Notes: generated by a model not told the origin, from the letters alone. Shown: positions 1 to 9,407, counted from the stretch's first letter. The stretch is DNA of 64,000 nt from JACDAL01 sp963849115 (GCA_963849115.1 CAWKGK010000001.1:186001-250000); one strand, 5' to 3'. Numbers and translations: made by a program.

Positions 1-93
1 GAAGAGCTCCTTTGACCTCGGATGGTCGCGTTCGAACTGGGCGCGCTCTCTTGACAGCAGGCCGTCTACTCGGTCTCGATCGATCTCACTCAT
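1..93 (-). CDS. N-terminus of aminotransferase-like protein (truncated by window edge)
   Basis: Only the first 31 codons are inside the window, starting at an ATG at 93 with a GGGAGAG ribosome site just upstream. The visible peptide starts MSEIDRDRVDGLLSRERAQF and continues with an acidic/basic helix ending in a PRSKELF motif. This kind of start (LLxREREqFxxxHPRSxeLF) is common in class III aminotransferases annotated as glutamate-1-semialdehyde or aspartate aminotransferase-like, so that is the best guess. No catalytic residue is visible. The gene is on the same strand as the PhoD-like gene and follows it after about 110 bp that contain a hairpin repeat. Confidence 0.5.
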   Translation of the reverse strand, partial: MSEIDRDRVDGLLSRERAQFERDHPRSKELF

Positions 94-120
94 GGCTCTC
101 CCGTGTTCGTACCTTTCCCG

Positions 121-194
121 GTAGTTAATCGCGCGTTACGCGCGATCCACTACCGGATCCGGTGGTCAGAAGCGCTTTCCGCGCGTTTGGCGAC
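121..194. repeat. 33-nt hairpin repeat, tandem pair A
   Basis: Two 33-nt units (121-153 and 162-194) are separated by 8 nt. In each, a GCGC block sits at unit positions 11-14 and a GCGCG block at 20-24, and the ends are GT(A/G) and (T/G)AC. Unit 1 also lies in a strong hairpin from 118 to 156: an 8-bp outer stem, a 2x2 internal loop, an 8-bp inner stem and a 3-nt loop. The same layout occurs at 9335-9407 and 47962-48039. The pair lies between two minus-strand genes, so it may also end transcription of the PhoD-like gene. The second unit is the most diverged of the six. Confidence 0.7.
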
Positions 195-207
195 CGAGGG
201 GATGGGA

Positions 208-2232
208 CTACAGCTCCAGGGTGGCGGTGTGCTCGACCGTCTCGTCGCCCTCTCGCCCCAGAAGCCGATGCTCGATCTCCGTTCCCGAAATCGACACAAG
301 GCCGATGTTGTTCTCGCCGATCAGGACCGAGGAGCTGCGACCGGAAGGCCTGATGTAGTTGCGCTTCTCGGTGAAGTCGGGCTCCTGATCGATGCCGAGC
401 GCCTCGGCACGAGCCGGCGACAGGAACACGGGAGCATCGGTCGACCACTCGTCGGTGTTGGCCGCACGGGTAAGCGAGCGCCGCTTGACGTCGCCTCCGC
501 TCATCTTGGGCGGGTGACGCCAGCCGACCCGCTCGTGCTGCTCTCTGACGAGGTGGCCCAGCGCGTAGAGAGCGGTCCGGCTCGCCAGGCCGGAATGCTT
601 GAGCCCACTCGAAACGAGCTGTGTGATTCGCATCTCGCGGCCGTTGATCGAGAACTCGAAACGCAGGTTCAACCCATAGTGGACGTCTCCCGAGAGGAAA
701 ACACAGCGGGAGAGACCCATCTCTGAAACCAAGCAATCCATCATCTCTATGAAGCCCTTGAGGTTCGACTGCCATGCCTCGAAGTCGATCTGATAGGGGC
801 CCACCTTCTTGACGAGGAACTTCTGCCTGCGCTCCTGCAGCTCAAGCCCGCACACCGGGACCGGCGACACCAGGATCACCGGCTCGCCGTCGTTGAGGTT
901 CAAGGATGTGAGCAGCCGCTTGATCCTTTCGAGCCCGTGGGTGCCGACGAGGTGCGCGGCCCCCTCCGGGCCGTCGAAGGAGCGTTGAGTGCGCGTGTCC
1001 ATGACCAGGGCGGGAGGTGTCGTCGGCGCTAGAAAGCTCCACGAGTCGAACGCCAGCACCTCCCCCTCGAAGGCATCGGCCGACACCTCCTCCTCGCCCG
1101 CAAGGAACCCGGTCACCGTCGTCTTGAAGGAGTCCGAGAACAACGAGGGATCATTGCCCCAACCCTGGAAGGCCCAGAAGGCCGCCAGCGCATTGCTCAC
1201 GGTGCGGCGGCCGGTGGGCGACTCATGCACCGCCGAGCGCCATACCGAGGTGATGTTCCAGTCATCGGTAGTGTCGTGGTCGTCAAAACACATGTAGGTG
1301 GCGAGGTTGGCGAGCACCCTGCGCACCGCCGGCAGGGCGCTACGCGCTCGCTCCAAGTCCTTGACCTCACCCTGGTACTTGCGGCGTTTCATGGCCACGT
1401 CGAGAGCCGAGCCGGTCGATGAAGGCACGGTCTCGGACGCATCCGCAAAGGGCTGGGGCCAGTTGCGTTCGCTCCAGGCCACCACATACATGGCGGCGAA
1501 CTCGCCGAAGCTCATGAGGTGATTGGTGGGCTTCTCCGAAGTGAACTGAGCCTTCTCGCAAGCGAGAGACTTCCGGCCGTAGAGGGGGATGTCGTCGAGA
1601 GACGAGACACCCGGTACCGAGGTCGGTTCGCCGGGTCCGATCAGCTCTCTTGCAAGGTTCCTGAGGTGCGCGGCCATAGGGCCGGCGACATCGTCGGCAT
1701 AGATCTGATCTCCGGTCAGAAACAGCGAGCCGGGCCGCTGGGTGACGTCCAGCGCCCGCCGGCTGAGGATCTCGTCGGCGCCCTGCAGGGCATCCTCGCC
1801 CGAGCCATGCAGCAGCCTGCAAGAGCCGTGGAACATGCGCAGCGTAGGCAGGGCACCTCGTATGAAGAAGGTCGGAAGCTGCAGGCCACCGTACGCGATT
1901 CGGCCCGGGCCCTCGAGGAGGCCGAGCTCTCTGAGGCCGGCGCCGTCGAGCTCGAGGTCGTAGCCCAGGAGCTCATCGAGCGGCAGGTCTCCCTCTGGCG
2001 CGGAAGCCTCGACCAAGTGGACGAACAGCTTGTCTCCTAGCCGGCGGCGCTCGGCGGTCGCCGACGCGACCTCTTCGGACGCCGACCCGGAGCCGGGATC
2101 GATCCTGTAGATGCGCCCGACCACCTCCACCGGCCGCGAGGTCGCCGCCCAGATGCACACCTTGTCCGCCTGGACCCTGCGCAGGACCGGACCGGCCAGC
2201 AGCGTCTGAAGATCTATGGCTTTCCCCCTCAT
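208..2232 (-). CDS. PhoD-like metallophosphatase
   Basis: The 674-residue product looks like an alkaline phosphatase D (PhoD)-like metallophosphatase that would hydrolyse phosphate esters. Visible metal-site motifs are a GSCR segment near residue 137, FLTGDQIYADD near 171-181, FDDHDTTDDWN near 317-326, and SGDVHYG in the C-terminal third. No signal peptide or Tat motif is seen, so it may be cytoplasmic, unlike classic secreted PhoD. I chose the ATG at 2232; the open frame runs on to 2355, but that extension is Arg-rich and unlike the family. The substrate is not predictable. It stands alone, divergent from a small zinc-ribbon protein at 2370. Confidence 0.8.
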   Translation of the reverse strand: MRGKAIDLQTLLAGPVLRRVQADKVCIWAATSRPVEVVGRIYRIDPGSGSASEEVASATAERRRLGDKLFVHLVEASAPEGDLPLDELLGYDLELDGAGLRELGLLEGPGRIAYGGLQLPTFFIRGALPTLRMFHGSCRLLHGSGEDALQGADEILSRRALDVTQRPGSLFLTGDQIYADDVAGPMAAHLRNLARELIGPGEPTSVPGVSSLDDIPLYGRKSLACEKAQFTSEKPTNHLMSFGEFAAMYVVAWSERNWPQPFADASETVPSSTGSALDVAMKRRKYQGEVKDLERARSALPAVRRVLANLATYMCFDDHDTTDDWNITSVWRSAVHESPTGRRTVSNALAAFWAFQGWGNDPSLFSDSFKTTVTGFLAGEEEVSADAFEGEVLAFDSWSFLAPTTPPALVMDTRTQRSFDGPEGAAHLVGTHGLERIKRLLTSLNLNDGEPVILVSPVPVCGLELQERRQKFLVKKVGPYQIDFEAWQSNLKGFIEMMDCLVSEMGLSRCVFLSGDVHYGLNLRFEFSINGREMRITQLVSSGLKHSGLASRTALYALGHLVREQHERVGWRHPPKMSGGDVKRRSLTRAANTDEWSTDAPVFLSPARAEALGIDQEPDFTEKRNYIRPSGRSSSVLIGENNIGLVSISGTEIEHRLLGREGDETVEHTATLEL

Positions 2233-2369
2233 TTGTCGGCACCGTACCCGTCTGCACCAAGGATGCCCAGGATACGAAATGAGCGCAATCCCCCGTTCAC
2301 GCCTGGACAAGCGTCCCTCCGTAATCCAAAATCTGGTTAGAGGTGTATCAACCAAGGGGGTAGTTGAAA

Positions 2370-2699
2370 ATGGACGGGGGCGTTAAGTCCGACGAGGACA
2401 ACCGCAGCGCGGCTCAAGACGACCACATCGCGATTCAGATGGGCGACCTCAGGGTCGAGCACGACGTGCTCGCCGACGAAGCCCTCTCCACCCCGATCGG
2501 CGGGTTAGCGTTCGATCTCGAGATAGAGAGCGACGCCGGAGCACAGTCCCGAGCCGAAGCGATCGTCGAGCTCATCGTCAAGTCCGACCGTGTCTTTCTC
2601 GACGGCGCCTGCTGGCGCTGCACCGAGCGTGCGCCCTTAGTCGCCTCCGACCTCGGTTTGTGCCAGGTCTGCCTCGCCGATCTCAAGACGGTCGGCTAG
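2370..2699 (+). CDS. Small acidic protein with a C-terminal zinc ribbon
   Basis: This 109-residue protein is unrecognised. The N-terminal two thirds are acidic and rich in Asp, Glu and Ala, and the C-terminus has a CWRC...CQVC arrangement about 20 residues apart, which suggests a single zinc-binding ribbon. The ATG at 2370 is preferred over a TTG at 2364 because the AAGGGGG ribosome site at about 2354-2360 is 9 nt from the ATG and only 3 nt from the TTG. In YceD/DUF177 proteins a similar acidic body precedes a CxxC pair near the C-terminus, so a distant relation is possible, but the usual rpmF neighbour is absent. Confidence 0.6.
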   Translation: MDGGVKSDEDNRSAAQDDHIAIQMGDLRVEHDVLADEALSTPIGGLAFDLEIESDAGAQSRAEAIVELIVKSDRVFLDGACWRCTERAPLVASDLGLCQVCLADLKTVG

Positions 2700-2742
2700 A
2701 CACGTACTAACCTCGCCTCCCAATCCACGGGAGGGAAATGCC

Positions 2743-3618
2743 ATGCGAACAAGGCAGCTCGCCATACGGCAGGTCTTCGACGTCCCCCTGCTCGAGATCT
2801 CAGGGCTCGGGCAGAGACCGCGCTCGCCAGAGCAAGAGATGCAGGTGCTGGCGGTCGGGGACGAGGACTTCACCGTAGTCTCGGCGAACGTCGAGTCCTC
2901 CACCTCGCTCTCAGATTTTCGCACTCATCGGCTGCACGACCTGCTCGGCGGAAGTGACGAGTACGGGAGCCAATGGGAGGCTGCCGATGGCGACTCCACC
3001 GGAAGGGTGTTCATCCTCCAGGAGAGCCCCGGCAAGGTGTTCATCCTGAGCTCCGAGCTCGATCGGCTCCTGCACACGATCGACCTCTCCGTCGAGGACG
3101 ACGAAAGGCTCGACTGGAAGAAGTCGCCGAACGCGCAGGGCGAGGGCCTGGTTCTGCTGGCCAACGGTCACGTCGTGGTAGCCAAAGAGAAAGAGCCGCC
3201 CCTGCTGATCGAGTTTGGCGCCGAGGGCGAGGAGGCCTCGGGCATCGTTTCCGACCTTCTGCTGCTCGAACGCCGGCGCTTTCCCGAGCCGGCCGAGGCC
3301 AACTCGAAGCACGTCGCGCTCACCGTGTGGGATCTCGACGGTGAGGCCGACGCGCGCATCGACGACATCTCCGACGTAGCCGTCGGGCCGGACGAGCGCC
3401 TCTATCTGCTGAGCGACGAGTCGCGTTGCATCGCCCGAGTCGAGCATCAGCTCCCTGCCGCTCAAAGGAAGCTGAGCATCACCGCGGTCTGGAAGCTGCC
3501 CGAGGAGATCGTGCAACCGGAGGGCCTGGTGCTCATGGACGACATGACGCCGCTGGTCGCCATCGACCGGAAAGAGCGAAACCAGAACCTGTTCCTGCTG
3601 GACCCGCTCGAGGCCTGA
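2743..3618 (+). CDS. SdiA-regulated/phytase-like beta-propeller protein
   Basis: The 291-residue product has repeated beta-strand patterns: FILSSELDRLLHTIDL, EGLVLLANGHVVVAKEKEP, DISDVAVGPDERLYLLSDES and QPEGLVLMDD. Such blocks (EG..., SDVA...LY.LSDES) are typical of the SdiA-regulated and esterase-like phytase beta-propeller superfamily. No signal peptide is visible, which is unusual because many relatives are exported. A GGAGGGAAA ribosome site precedes the ATG at 2743. It follows the small zinc-ribbon gene by 43 bp on the same strand, so they may share a transcript. No enzymatic function can be assigned; a structural or binding role is as likely as hydrolysis. Confidence 0.6.
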   Translation: MRTRQLAIRQVFDVPLLEISGLGQRPRSPEQEMQVLAVGDEDFTVVSANVESSTSLSDFRTHRLHDLLGGSDEYGSQWEAADGDSTGRVFILQESPGKVFILSSELDRLLHTIDLSVEDDERLDWKKSPNAQGEGLVLLANGHVVVAKEKEPPLLIEFGAEGEEASGIVSDLLLLERRRFPEPAEANSKHVALTVWDLDGEADARIDDISDVAVGPDERLYLLSDESRCIARVEHQLPAAQRKLSITAVWKLPEEIVQPEGLVLMDDMTPLVAIDRKERNQNLFLLDPLEA

Positions 3619-3719
3619 GAGGGTCGGGCCGACGACGGCCCGATTGAGGGGGAAGCTACTGGTCTTGGCAAACCCGTTTGGAACCGAGAGTGTCGCAGCC
3701 TCCTGCCATTGTGACACCT

Positions 3720-4862
3720 ATGGAGTTCACGGCGATGGACGAGGCGATCAAACAGATCGAGAAGTGCAACATCGACCTCGAGCCCGAGGTCTTGGACGCG
3801 CATGCAGTGCGCGAACTACTGTTGCGCTACGCCAAGGCCGAGAAGCTGGTGACCTACGGCAAGACCATGCTGGCGGCAAAGCTCGGCGACGCTGAGATGG
3901 TGGCGCGCACCACCGGAGTGTCTGTGGGCAAGGCCAAGGCCGCGGTCGACACGGGAAACTCCTTGAAGTCGGCCGACGAGGTTCGAGACGCGTTCAAGTC
4001 GGGCGACATTTCCTTGGATCAGGCTAGCGAGATCGCCAGGGCCGAGCAGGCCTCCCCCGGCTCCTCGACGGAGCTGTTGAAGGCGGCTCAAGAGGACTCC
4101 TTCCAGACGCTCAGGGAGAAGTCGAGAAAGGTGGTGCTGGAGGCCGAGCAGCACCGGGGCCTGGCAGAGCGCCAGCACGAGGCCAGAAAGGCCCGCAGCT
4201 ACCGGGACGAGCTCGGCATGGTCGCCATCAACCTGCTGCTGGAGCCTCATGTCGGGGTGCCCATCGTCAACCGGGCCGAGACCGAGGCGGGGCGCCGGTT
4301 CCGTGCCGCCAAGAGGGACGGCCGCCAAGAGCCCTTCGAGCGCCACCTCGCAGACGCCTACGCCGGTGTGCTGTCCTCTGCAGGGACCACGGTCCCGGCT
4401 CGCAAGCCCGAGCTGGTGGTGCTGGTGTCACACGAGATCACCCAGCGGGGGTGGAAGGACGTTGCAGAGGGCGAAGTGTGCAAAATTCCCGGAGTCGGGC
4501 CCATCTCTCCCGAGACGGCCAGAGAGATCGCCTCCGACGCCTTTCTGAGCGGGCTGTTCTATGACGGCACCGACCTGCGTCACTTTCGCCGCTGGACCCG
4601 AAACACTCCCGTAGACGTCCTGTTGGCACTGCAACTGGGGGAGCCGCCGGACTTCGACGGGGTCTAGTGCATCGATTGCGGCCGCCGCTTTCGCAACGAG
4701 AAAGACCACAGCGCGCCTCATGTCGCCGGAGGCTTTGCTTCCACCGGCAATCTGAGATGGCGGTGCTACGGCTGCCATCAGAACAAGACCGCAGAGGATC
4801 GGAGAACAGGAAAGCTCACACCTCCAGATCCGGATGCCGAGCGGGGGCCGCCGGGGCCGTGA
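3720..4862 (+). pseudogene. DUF222-HNH endonuclease gene interrupted by an in-frame TAG
   Basis: The frame encodes a helical DUF222-like N-terminal region ending DFDGV, then a TAG at 4665-4667, and then continues in the same frame to a TGA at 4860-4862. The 64 codons after the TAG encode a well-preserved HNH domain: CIDCGRRF, EKDHSAPHVAGG, a STGNL segment and CYGCHQNKT, giving the DH...N...CH core with two zinc-knuckle Cys pairs. The gene is therefore either broken by one nonsense change (AAG to TAG would restore Lys) or read through. The absence of other damage suggests a recent event or a base error. The start is uncertain: ATG 3720 is listed; ATG 3735 has a GGAG site 9 nt upstream; a TTG lies at 3678. 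Confidence 0.75.
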
Positions 4863-5016
4863 CGGCCAAGCTCGACGGGATCGACTACGTGACCAATCAG
4901 TCTCTGGTGGAACTCGACCCCATTGGGGGGCGCAGGCGCCAACGAGCTTTCTCTAGCCCGCTCACCGCGACTTCAGCAATTGGGAACCCGACCGCGATGG
5001 GAGAATCGGCTCATAC

Positions 5017-6009
5017 ATGTCACGGGGACGGCTTCTAGTCGCAGCGGTGCTGCTGGTGGCGCTCGTCGCCGGCGGCGCCTTGGCTTTGAACTCGCCGTCT
5101 AGCGGTCCCGCCTTCACTAATCCTGTTCTGCGCCATGATGCTCCCGACCCTTCGGTCATCAAGGCGGACGACGGCTTCTACTACACCTACACCACGCAGA
5201 GCGCCTGGCCCACCCTCGAGAATGTGCCGGTGCTGCGCTCGAAGGATCTCGTTAACTGGAAGCACGTGGGCGACGCCCTGCCCGAGCTGCCCCGGTGGGT
5301 CACGACCGATGTGTGGGCCCCCCACGTCATTCGCATCGGCGACACCTACAACCTCTATATCTCCGCCCGCCAGTTCGGCTCGGCGGGGTTCGCCATCGGC
5401 GTGGCGACCTCTTCCTCCCCCACCGGCCCTTTCGAGGGGCGTCCCAAGCCCATCCTGAGGGGGCCGCGCTTCACGACCATCGATCCCTTCGTGATGTCAA
5501 CGAGGGGAGACAACCTCATCTACTGGGGCTCGAACAGCGCGCCGCTGCGCGTCCAGCGATTAACTGGTGACGGCCTCGACGTCGTCGGTGAGCCCAAGCC
5601 GGTCCTTTACGCCTCGGATAGAGAGTACGAGGGCCTTCTCGAGGGAGCCTGGGTTGTCGAGCGAGACGGTTACTACTACCTGATGTACTCGGGTGATGCG
5701 TGCTGCGAGCCCGACCCGCATTACGCGGTCTTGGTGGCTCGCTCGCGCTCGCCCTATGGGCCCTTCGAGCGCGGCCCCGATAACCCGATACTGGCCGCGA
5801 ACAAGAGGTTCCTGGGCCCCGGCCACAACGCCACCGTGCGCGACGAAGGGGGCCGCGACTGGATCGTCTACCACGCCTTCGATCGCAACGACACCTTCGG
5901 TAACCGAATGCTGTTTCTGGATGCCATCGAATGGCGCGATGGCTGGCCCGTGATCAACGGGGGCCGGGGGCCGTCGACGACCTCCGAGGAAGCCCCCGAG
6001 GTCAGATAG
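5017..6009 (+). CDS. Secreted GH43-family glycosidase
   Basis: This is a five-bladed beta-propeller glycoside hydrolase of family 43, which includes arabinanases, arabinofuranosidases and xylosidases. The predicted catalytic residues are in place: base Asp44 in APDPSV, the pKa-modulating Asp156 in TIDPFVM, and acid Glu209 in LLEGAWV. Residues 1-24 form a signal peptide (basic MSRGR, then a Val/Leu/Ala core) with no lipobox, so it should be secreted or shed. It lies 128 bp upstream of a sugar-binding lipoprotein and two permeases on the same strand, so it probably releases the oligosaccharides they import. The length (330 aa) is normal for the catalytic domain alone; there is no carbohydrate-binding module. 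Confidence 0.88.
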   Translation: MSRGRLLVAAVLLVALVAGGALALNSPSSGPAFTNPVLRHDAPDPSVIKADDGFYYTYTTQSAWPTLENVPVLRSKDLVNWKHVGDALPELPRWVTTDVWAPHVIRIGDTYNLYISARQFGSAGFAIGVATSSSPTGPFEGRPKPILRGPRFTTIDPFVMSTRGDNLIYWGSNSAPLRVQRLTGDGLDVVGEPKPVLYASDREYEGLLEGAWVVERDGYYYLMYSGDACCEPDPHYAVLVARSRSPYGPFERGPDNPILAANKRFLGPGHNATVRDEGGRDWIVYHAFDRNDTFGNRMLFLDAIEWRDGWPVINGGRGPSTTSEEAPEVR

Positions 6010-6137
6010 GTCCTGCCCCAACAGGTTGTTCGCCTCAGTCCTTCAGCTTGCTCCGGCTTCGCGCCTGGATCAGAACGAGTACGATAGGGGTAGTAGTAGC
6101 TGCTCAACATAAGTAGGAACAAGGGGGAGGTCCACGT

Positions 6138-7460
6138 ATGTTGTCAAAGCGCATGATCGCCGGCGCGGCACTCGGTTCATTGCTGCTCAGCGCCTGTATC
6201 AGCGGGACGGGATCGAGCGGTGATGGGGGCAGCGATGAAGGGGGCCCGACGGTGATCCGCTACTTCGTTGGCATCGAGGAGACTCCCGAGCTCGAGGCGG
6301 AAGCAAAGACGATTATCGAGGACTTCGAGGCTGAGAACCCCGACATCGACGTGGAGCGCGAATCGATCAGCCCCGAGGACCAGCGCACGGTCATCCAGAC
6401 CCGGTTGCGCTCTCCCCAACCGCCCGATGTGTTCGGCTTCGACACCGGCCCCGGGTTCGCCGGCGTCCTGGCGAAGGCGGACCTGCTCTACCCCCTGGAA
6501 GACGCCTACAAGGAGAACGGCTGGCCGGTCTACGATTGGGCCAAGGCTCGTGTGACCTACGACGGCGTCCTTTCGGGGGTACCGGGCTCGGTCGAGGAGA
6601 TAGGCGTCTTCTACAATCAGGACCTCTTCAGCGAGCTTGGCTTCGAGGAGCCGCAGACGATCGAGGAGCTCGACCGGATCGCCCAGGCGGTCAAGACCGA
6701 GGGAATCATCCCCTTTGCCTTCGGCGATCAGGAGCAGTGGCCGGCGGGTCACCTCTTCAGCATCGCCGCCAGCAACGTCCTCGGCCCCGAAGGGCTGGAC
6801 CAGGCCCTCTACGGAAATGCCAAATGGAACAGCCCCGAGATCGTCAAGGGCATCGACCTGATGTTCTCAGAGTTCGTCGAAAAGGGCTATTACCCCGAGG
6901 ACGTCAACGCCATCACCTACGAGGATGCGAACAACCTGTTCTATGCAGGTAAGGCCGCCATGGCCCCGACCGGTACCTGGCTCGTTCCCGAGATCGATTC
7001 CACGGTGCAGGACTTCAAGGTCGGCTTCTTCCCCTTCCCCGCCATCGACGACACCGGAATCGCCCCGCCCTCCGGGGTTGGCGGGGGCTTGTTCGTGGCC
7101 GCGGACACAGAGGAACCCGAGGCGGCGATCAAGCTGATCGACTATCTGCAGTTCAACGAGCAACGGGTAAAGACCGATCTCGAGCGAGCCAACACGATCC
7201 CAGCTTTCAAGGTCGACACCTCCGAGCTTGATCTCACGCCGTTGTTCCGCAGCGTGCTGGACGATCTTGCGGAGGCCGAAAACCCAGACTCCTTCGGCTA
7301 CAACATCGACGTGCTGGCGCCGGCGGGATTCAACGACGTGATGTTCAAAGGTTTCCAGAGCGTGCTCGCAGGAGAGCGGACCGCGCAGGAGCAGGCCGAC
7401 GCCCTTCAAGCGGCCTACGCTGAAGCCAAGGCGAACGGCGAGACGTTAGAGAAGCCATAA
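6138..7460 (+). CDS. Sugar ABC transporter substrate-binding lipoprotein
   Basis: This extracellular solute-binding protein (family 1, MalE/UgpB type, 440 aa) should bring a sugar or oligosaccharide to the permeases at 7471 and 8429. The N-terminus is a lipoprotein signal, with basic MLSKRM, a hydrophobic stretch and a LLSAC lipobox with Cys near residue 19. The body shows family features such as FNEQRVKTD, EIGVFYNQDLF and PTGTWLVPEI. It has a GGGGGAGG ribosome site before the ATG and is 10 bp from the first permease gene. With the GH43 gene upstream it suggests uptake of plant-wall arabino- or xylo-oligosaccharides; the substrate is inferred only from context. Confidence 0.9.
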   Translation: MLSKRMIAGAALGSLLLSACISGTGSSGDGGSDEGGPTVIRYFVGIEETPELEAEAKTIIEDFEAENPDIDVERESISPEDQRTVIQTRLRSPQPPDVFGFDTGPGFAGVLAKADLLYPLEDAYKENGWPVYDWAKARVTYDGVLSGVPGSVEEIGVFYNQDLFSELGFEEPQTIEELDRIAQAVKTEGIIPFAFGDQEQWPAGHLFSIAASNVLGPEGLDQALYGNAKWNSPEIVKGIDLMFSEFVEKGYYPEDVNAITYEDANNLFYAGKAAMAPTGTWLVPEIDSTVQDFKVGFFPFPAIDDTGIAPPSGVGGGLFVAADTEEPEAAIKLIDYLQFNEQRVKTDLERANTIPAFKVDTSELDLTPLFRSVLDDLAEAENPDSFGYNIDVLAPAGFNDVMFKGFQSVLAGERTAQEQADALQAAYAEAKANGETLEKP

Positions 7461-7470
7461 GAGCCATTAA

Positions 7471-8436
7471 GTGGCCAAGACTGATGTAGCGACTGGCCGC
7501 CGGCCTGCGAGCCGGGGACGGCGGCGCGCTTTCGCCCGGCGCGCAGGAGCTTCAACCGCGCGCGGCTCGGAGCTGTGGACTGCGGCATTGTTCATCGCGC
7601 CCGCGCTGGCCCTCTACATCGTGCTGATGCTTATCCCCTTCTTTAACTCCATCTATTTCAGTCTCACCGACTGGAACGGAGCGACGCTGACCAAGAATTT
7701 CGTGGGGCTCGCCAACTACGCCGAGATGCTGCAAGACCCGCAGCTCTACGAGGCGTTCCGCAACAACCTGGTGTGGATAGTGATCGGCACCGCCGTTCCC
7801 GTGACCATCGGCTTGTTGCTGGCCATGATCATGTGGAGCACGCCCCGCTTCGCTCTGATGTTTCGCACGCTGTTCTTCTTGCCCTACCTACTGCCGATCG
7901 TGGTGGTGGGTCTGGTGTGGAACTGGATCTACCACCCGTTGTATGGGGTGCTCAACAGCTTCTTGGAGCTCATGGGCTTGGACACCCTCACGAGAGGATG
8001 GCTGGCCGACGGCGACACCGCATTGTACGCCGTCCTGGGGGCAGCCATCTGGGGTGCTTTCGGATTCGTCACCGTCCTCCTGTTCGCCGGCCTTCAGGGT
8101 GTCAACACGGATGTGGTCGATGCTGCCGCGATCGACGGTGCCAACTGGCTGCAGCGAGCCCGCTACGTGGTGATCCCCGCAATAGCGCCCGTGTTGACGC
8201 TGGTGACCTCGATCACGCTCATCGGCGGGTTCGCGGTCATCGATTTCATCATCGTGATGACCAACGGGGGACCGGGCAACCGCACGTCGGTGCTCGGCTT
8301 CTACGCGTACAACCAGGCATTCCAACGCAACAGCGTTGGATACGGAACTGCGGTGTCGATCCTGATAACCGCTTTGAGCCTGATCGCCGCCGTCGTCTTC
8401 ATCAAGCTTCGTGAGGGAGGGCGCGAGCGTGGCTAG
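7471..8436 (+). CDS. Sugar ABC transporter permease, MalF type
   Basis: A 321-residue inner-membrane permease of the MalF/UgpA class. A basic N-terminal tail of about 30 residues precedes six predicted transmembrane segments. The EAA loop that docks on the ATPase is visible as VDAAAIDGANWLQRARYVVI in the C-terminal half, followed by a TNGGPGNRT loop. It starts with GTG at 7471, 10 bp after the binding protein, and its stop overlaps the next permease start by 8 bp, so translation is coupled. No ATPase lies in this operon; the MalK-type protein at 15538 is the likely partner. Confidence 0.9.
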   Translation: MAKTDVATGRRPASRGRRRAFARRAGASTARGSELWTAALFIAPALALYIVLMLIPFFNSIYFSLTDWNGATLTKNFVGLANYAEMLQDPQLYEAFRNNLVWIVIGTAVPVTIGLLLAMIMWSTPRFALMFRTLFFLPYLLPIVVVGLVWNWIYHPLYGVLNSFLELMGLDTLTRGWLADGDTALYAVLGAAIWGAFGFVTVLLFAGLQGVNTDVVDAAAIDGANWLQRARYVVIPAIAPVLTLVTSITLIGGFAVIDFIIVMTNGGPGNRTSVLGFYAYNQAFQRNSVGYGTAVSILITALSLIAAVVFIKLREGGRERG

Positions 8437-9316
8437 CGTTGGTGTTCCGGCCGAGCACACGCGCATGTTCTCCCCTCTGCATCGAAGGCTGGCGGCCACC
8501 GGCGGCCGTTACGCGATCCTGATTGTGTTCGGCGCGATCACATTGTATCCATTCATACTCGTTGTCTCGACTGGGCTCAGGGACCCGGTCTCGATCAACG
8601 TCAATCCGTTCGCGCTGTTCGAGAACGTCCGCCTCGCAACGATCAGCGACGCGTGGACTCTCGGCGGTTTCGGCGGCTACTTCAAGAACACGCTGCTCAT
8701 TACCGTTCCCACCGTTGCCGGGACGATTGTCCTGTCGACCATGGCCGGGTACGCGCTGGCTCGGATTCAGTTTCCTGGGCGAAACCTCATCTTCTTCACC
8801 TTCATGCTGGGTCTGATGATCCCGTTTACGTCGATCATGATCCCGTTGTTCTACGAGCTCATCGATCTCGGCTTGTTCGGCTCGGTGTGGGCGGTGATCC
8901 TTCCGGGAATCGCCGGGAGCGCAGGCTTCGGAGTGCCGCTGGGCATCTTTCTAATGCGAGCCTTCTTCCAGGACCTGCCCAACGAGCTCGCCGAGGCGGC
9001 GCGCGTCGATGGAGCCACCGAGTTCCAGGTGTTTCGCAAGGTCATGCTCCCGCTGGCCGCCCCCGGCATCGCAGTGCTCGGCGTGCTGGTTTTCTTCCAG
9101 TCCTGGAACCAGTTCCTGATGCCGCTTCTGTATCTGCCCGGCGAGGAGAACCGGCCACTCTCCACGGGCCTCTATATCTTCGCGTCGGGCCGGGTACAGG
9201 ACTTCGAGCTGATCGCCGCCGGCAGCGTCATCATGATCTTGCCGGTCATCGTGATCTTCCTGATCTTTCAGCGCACGTTCGTCAAGGGGGTTACCTCCGG
9301 GGCGCTCAAGGGTTGA
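8429..9316 (+). CDS. Sugar ABC transporter permease, MalG type
   Basis: This is the second permease of the first sugar importer (MalG/UgpE type, about 295 aa). It has six predicted membrane segments and an EAA loop read as LAEAARVDGATEFQVFRKVM. I place the start at GTG 8429, since an AGGGAGG ribosome site lies 8 nt upstream and the start overlaps the stop of the MalF-type gene; a further in-frame GTG at 8411 is possible. It is the last gene of this operon. Downstream, a GC-rich 6-bp hairpin (9319-9336) leads into the paired 33-nt repeat, and the next gene converges. Confidence 0.9.
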   Translation: MASVGVPAEHTRMFSPLHRRLAATGGRYAILIVFGAITLYPFILVVSTGLRDPVSINVNPFALFENVRLATISDAWTLGGFGGYFKNTLLITVPTVAGTIVLSTMAGYALARIQFPGRNLIFFTFMLGLMIPFTSIMIPLFYELIDLGLFGSVWAVILPGIAGSAGFGVPLGIFLMRAFFQDLPNELAEAARVDGATEFQVFRKVMLPLAAPGIAVLGVLVFFQSWNQFLMPLLYLPGEENRPLSTGLYIFASGRVQDFELIAAGSVIMILPVIVIFLIFQRTFVKGVTSGALKG

Positions 9317-9334
9317 CCACGGGGCCCGGACCCC

Positions 9335-9407
9335 GTACTCAAAAGCGCGTGAAGCGCGCCTGTGTACCGAATCGGTACTGCAGAGCGCGCAGCGCGCGAT
9401 CGACTAC
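9335..9407. repeat. 33-nt hairpin repeat, tandem pair B
   Basis: Two 33-nt units (9335-9367 and 9375-9407) with a 7-nt spacer lie between convergent genes. Both begin GTACT and end TAC, and both have GCGCG at unit positions 11-15 and 20-24, so they align without gaps to pair A and pair C. The spacer region reads TACCGAATCGGTAC, itself a short palindrome. The second unit overlaps the stop codon of the isomerase gene at 9404. Position at a convergent 3' junction is typical of REP-like elements, which may stop transcription or protect mRNA ends. Confidence 0.75.
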
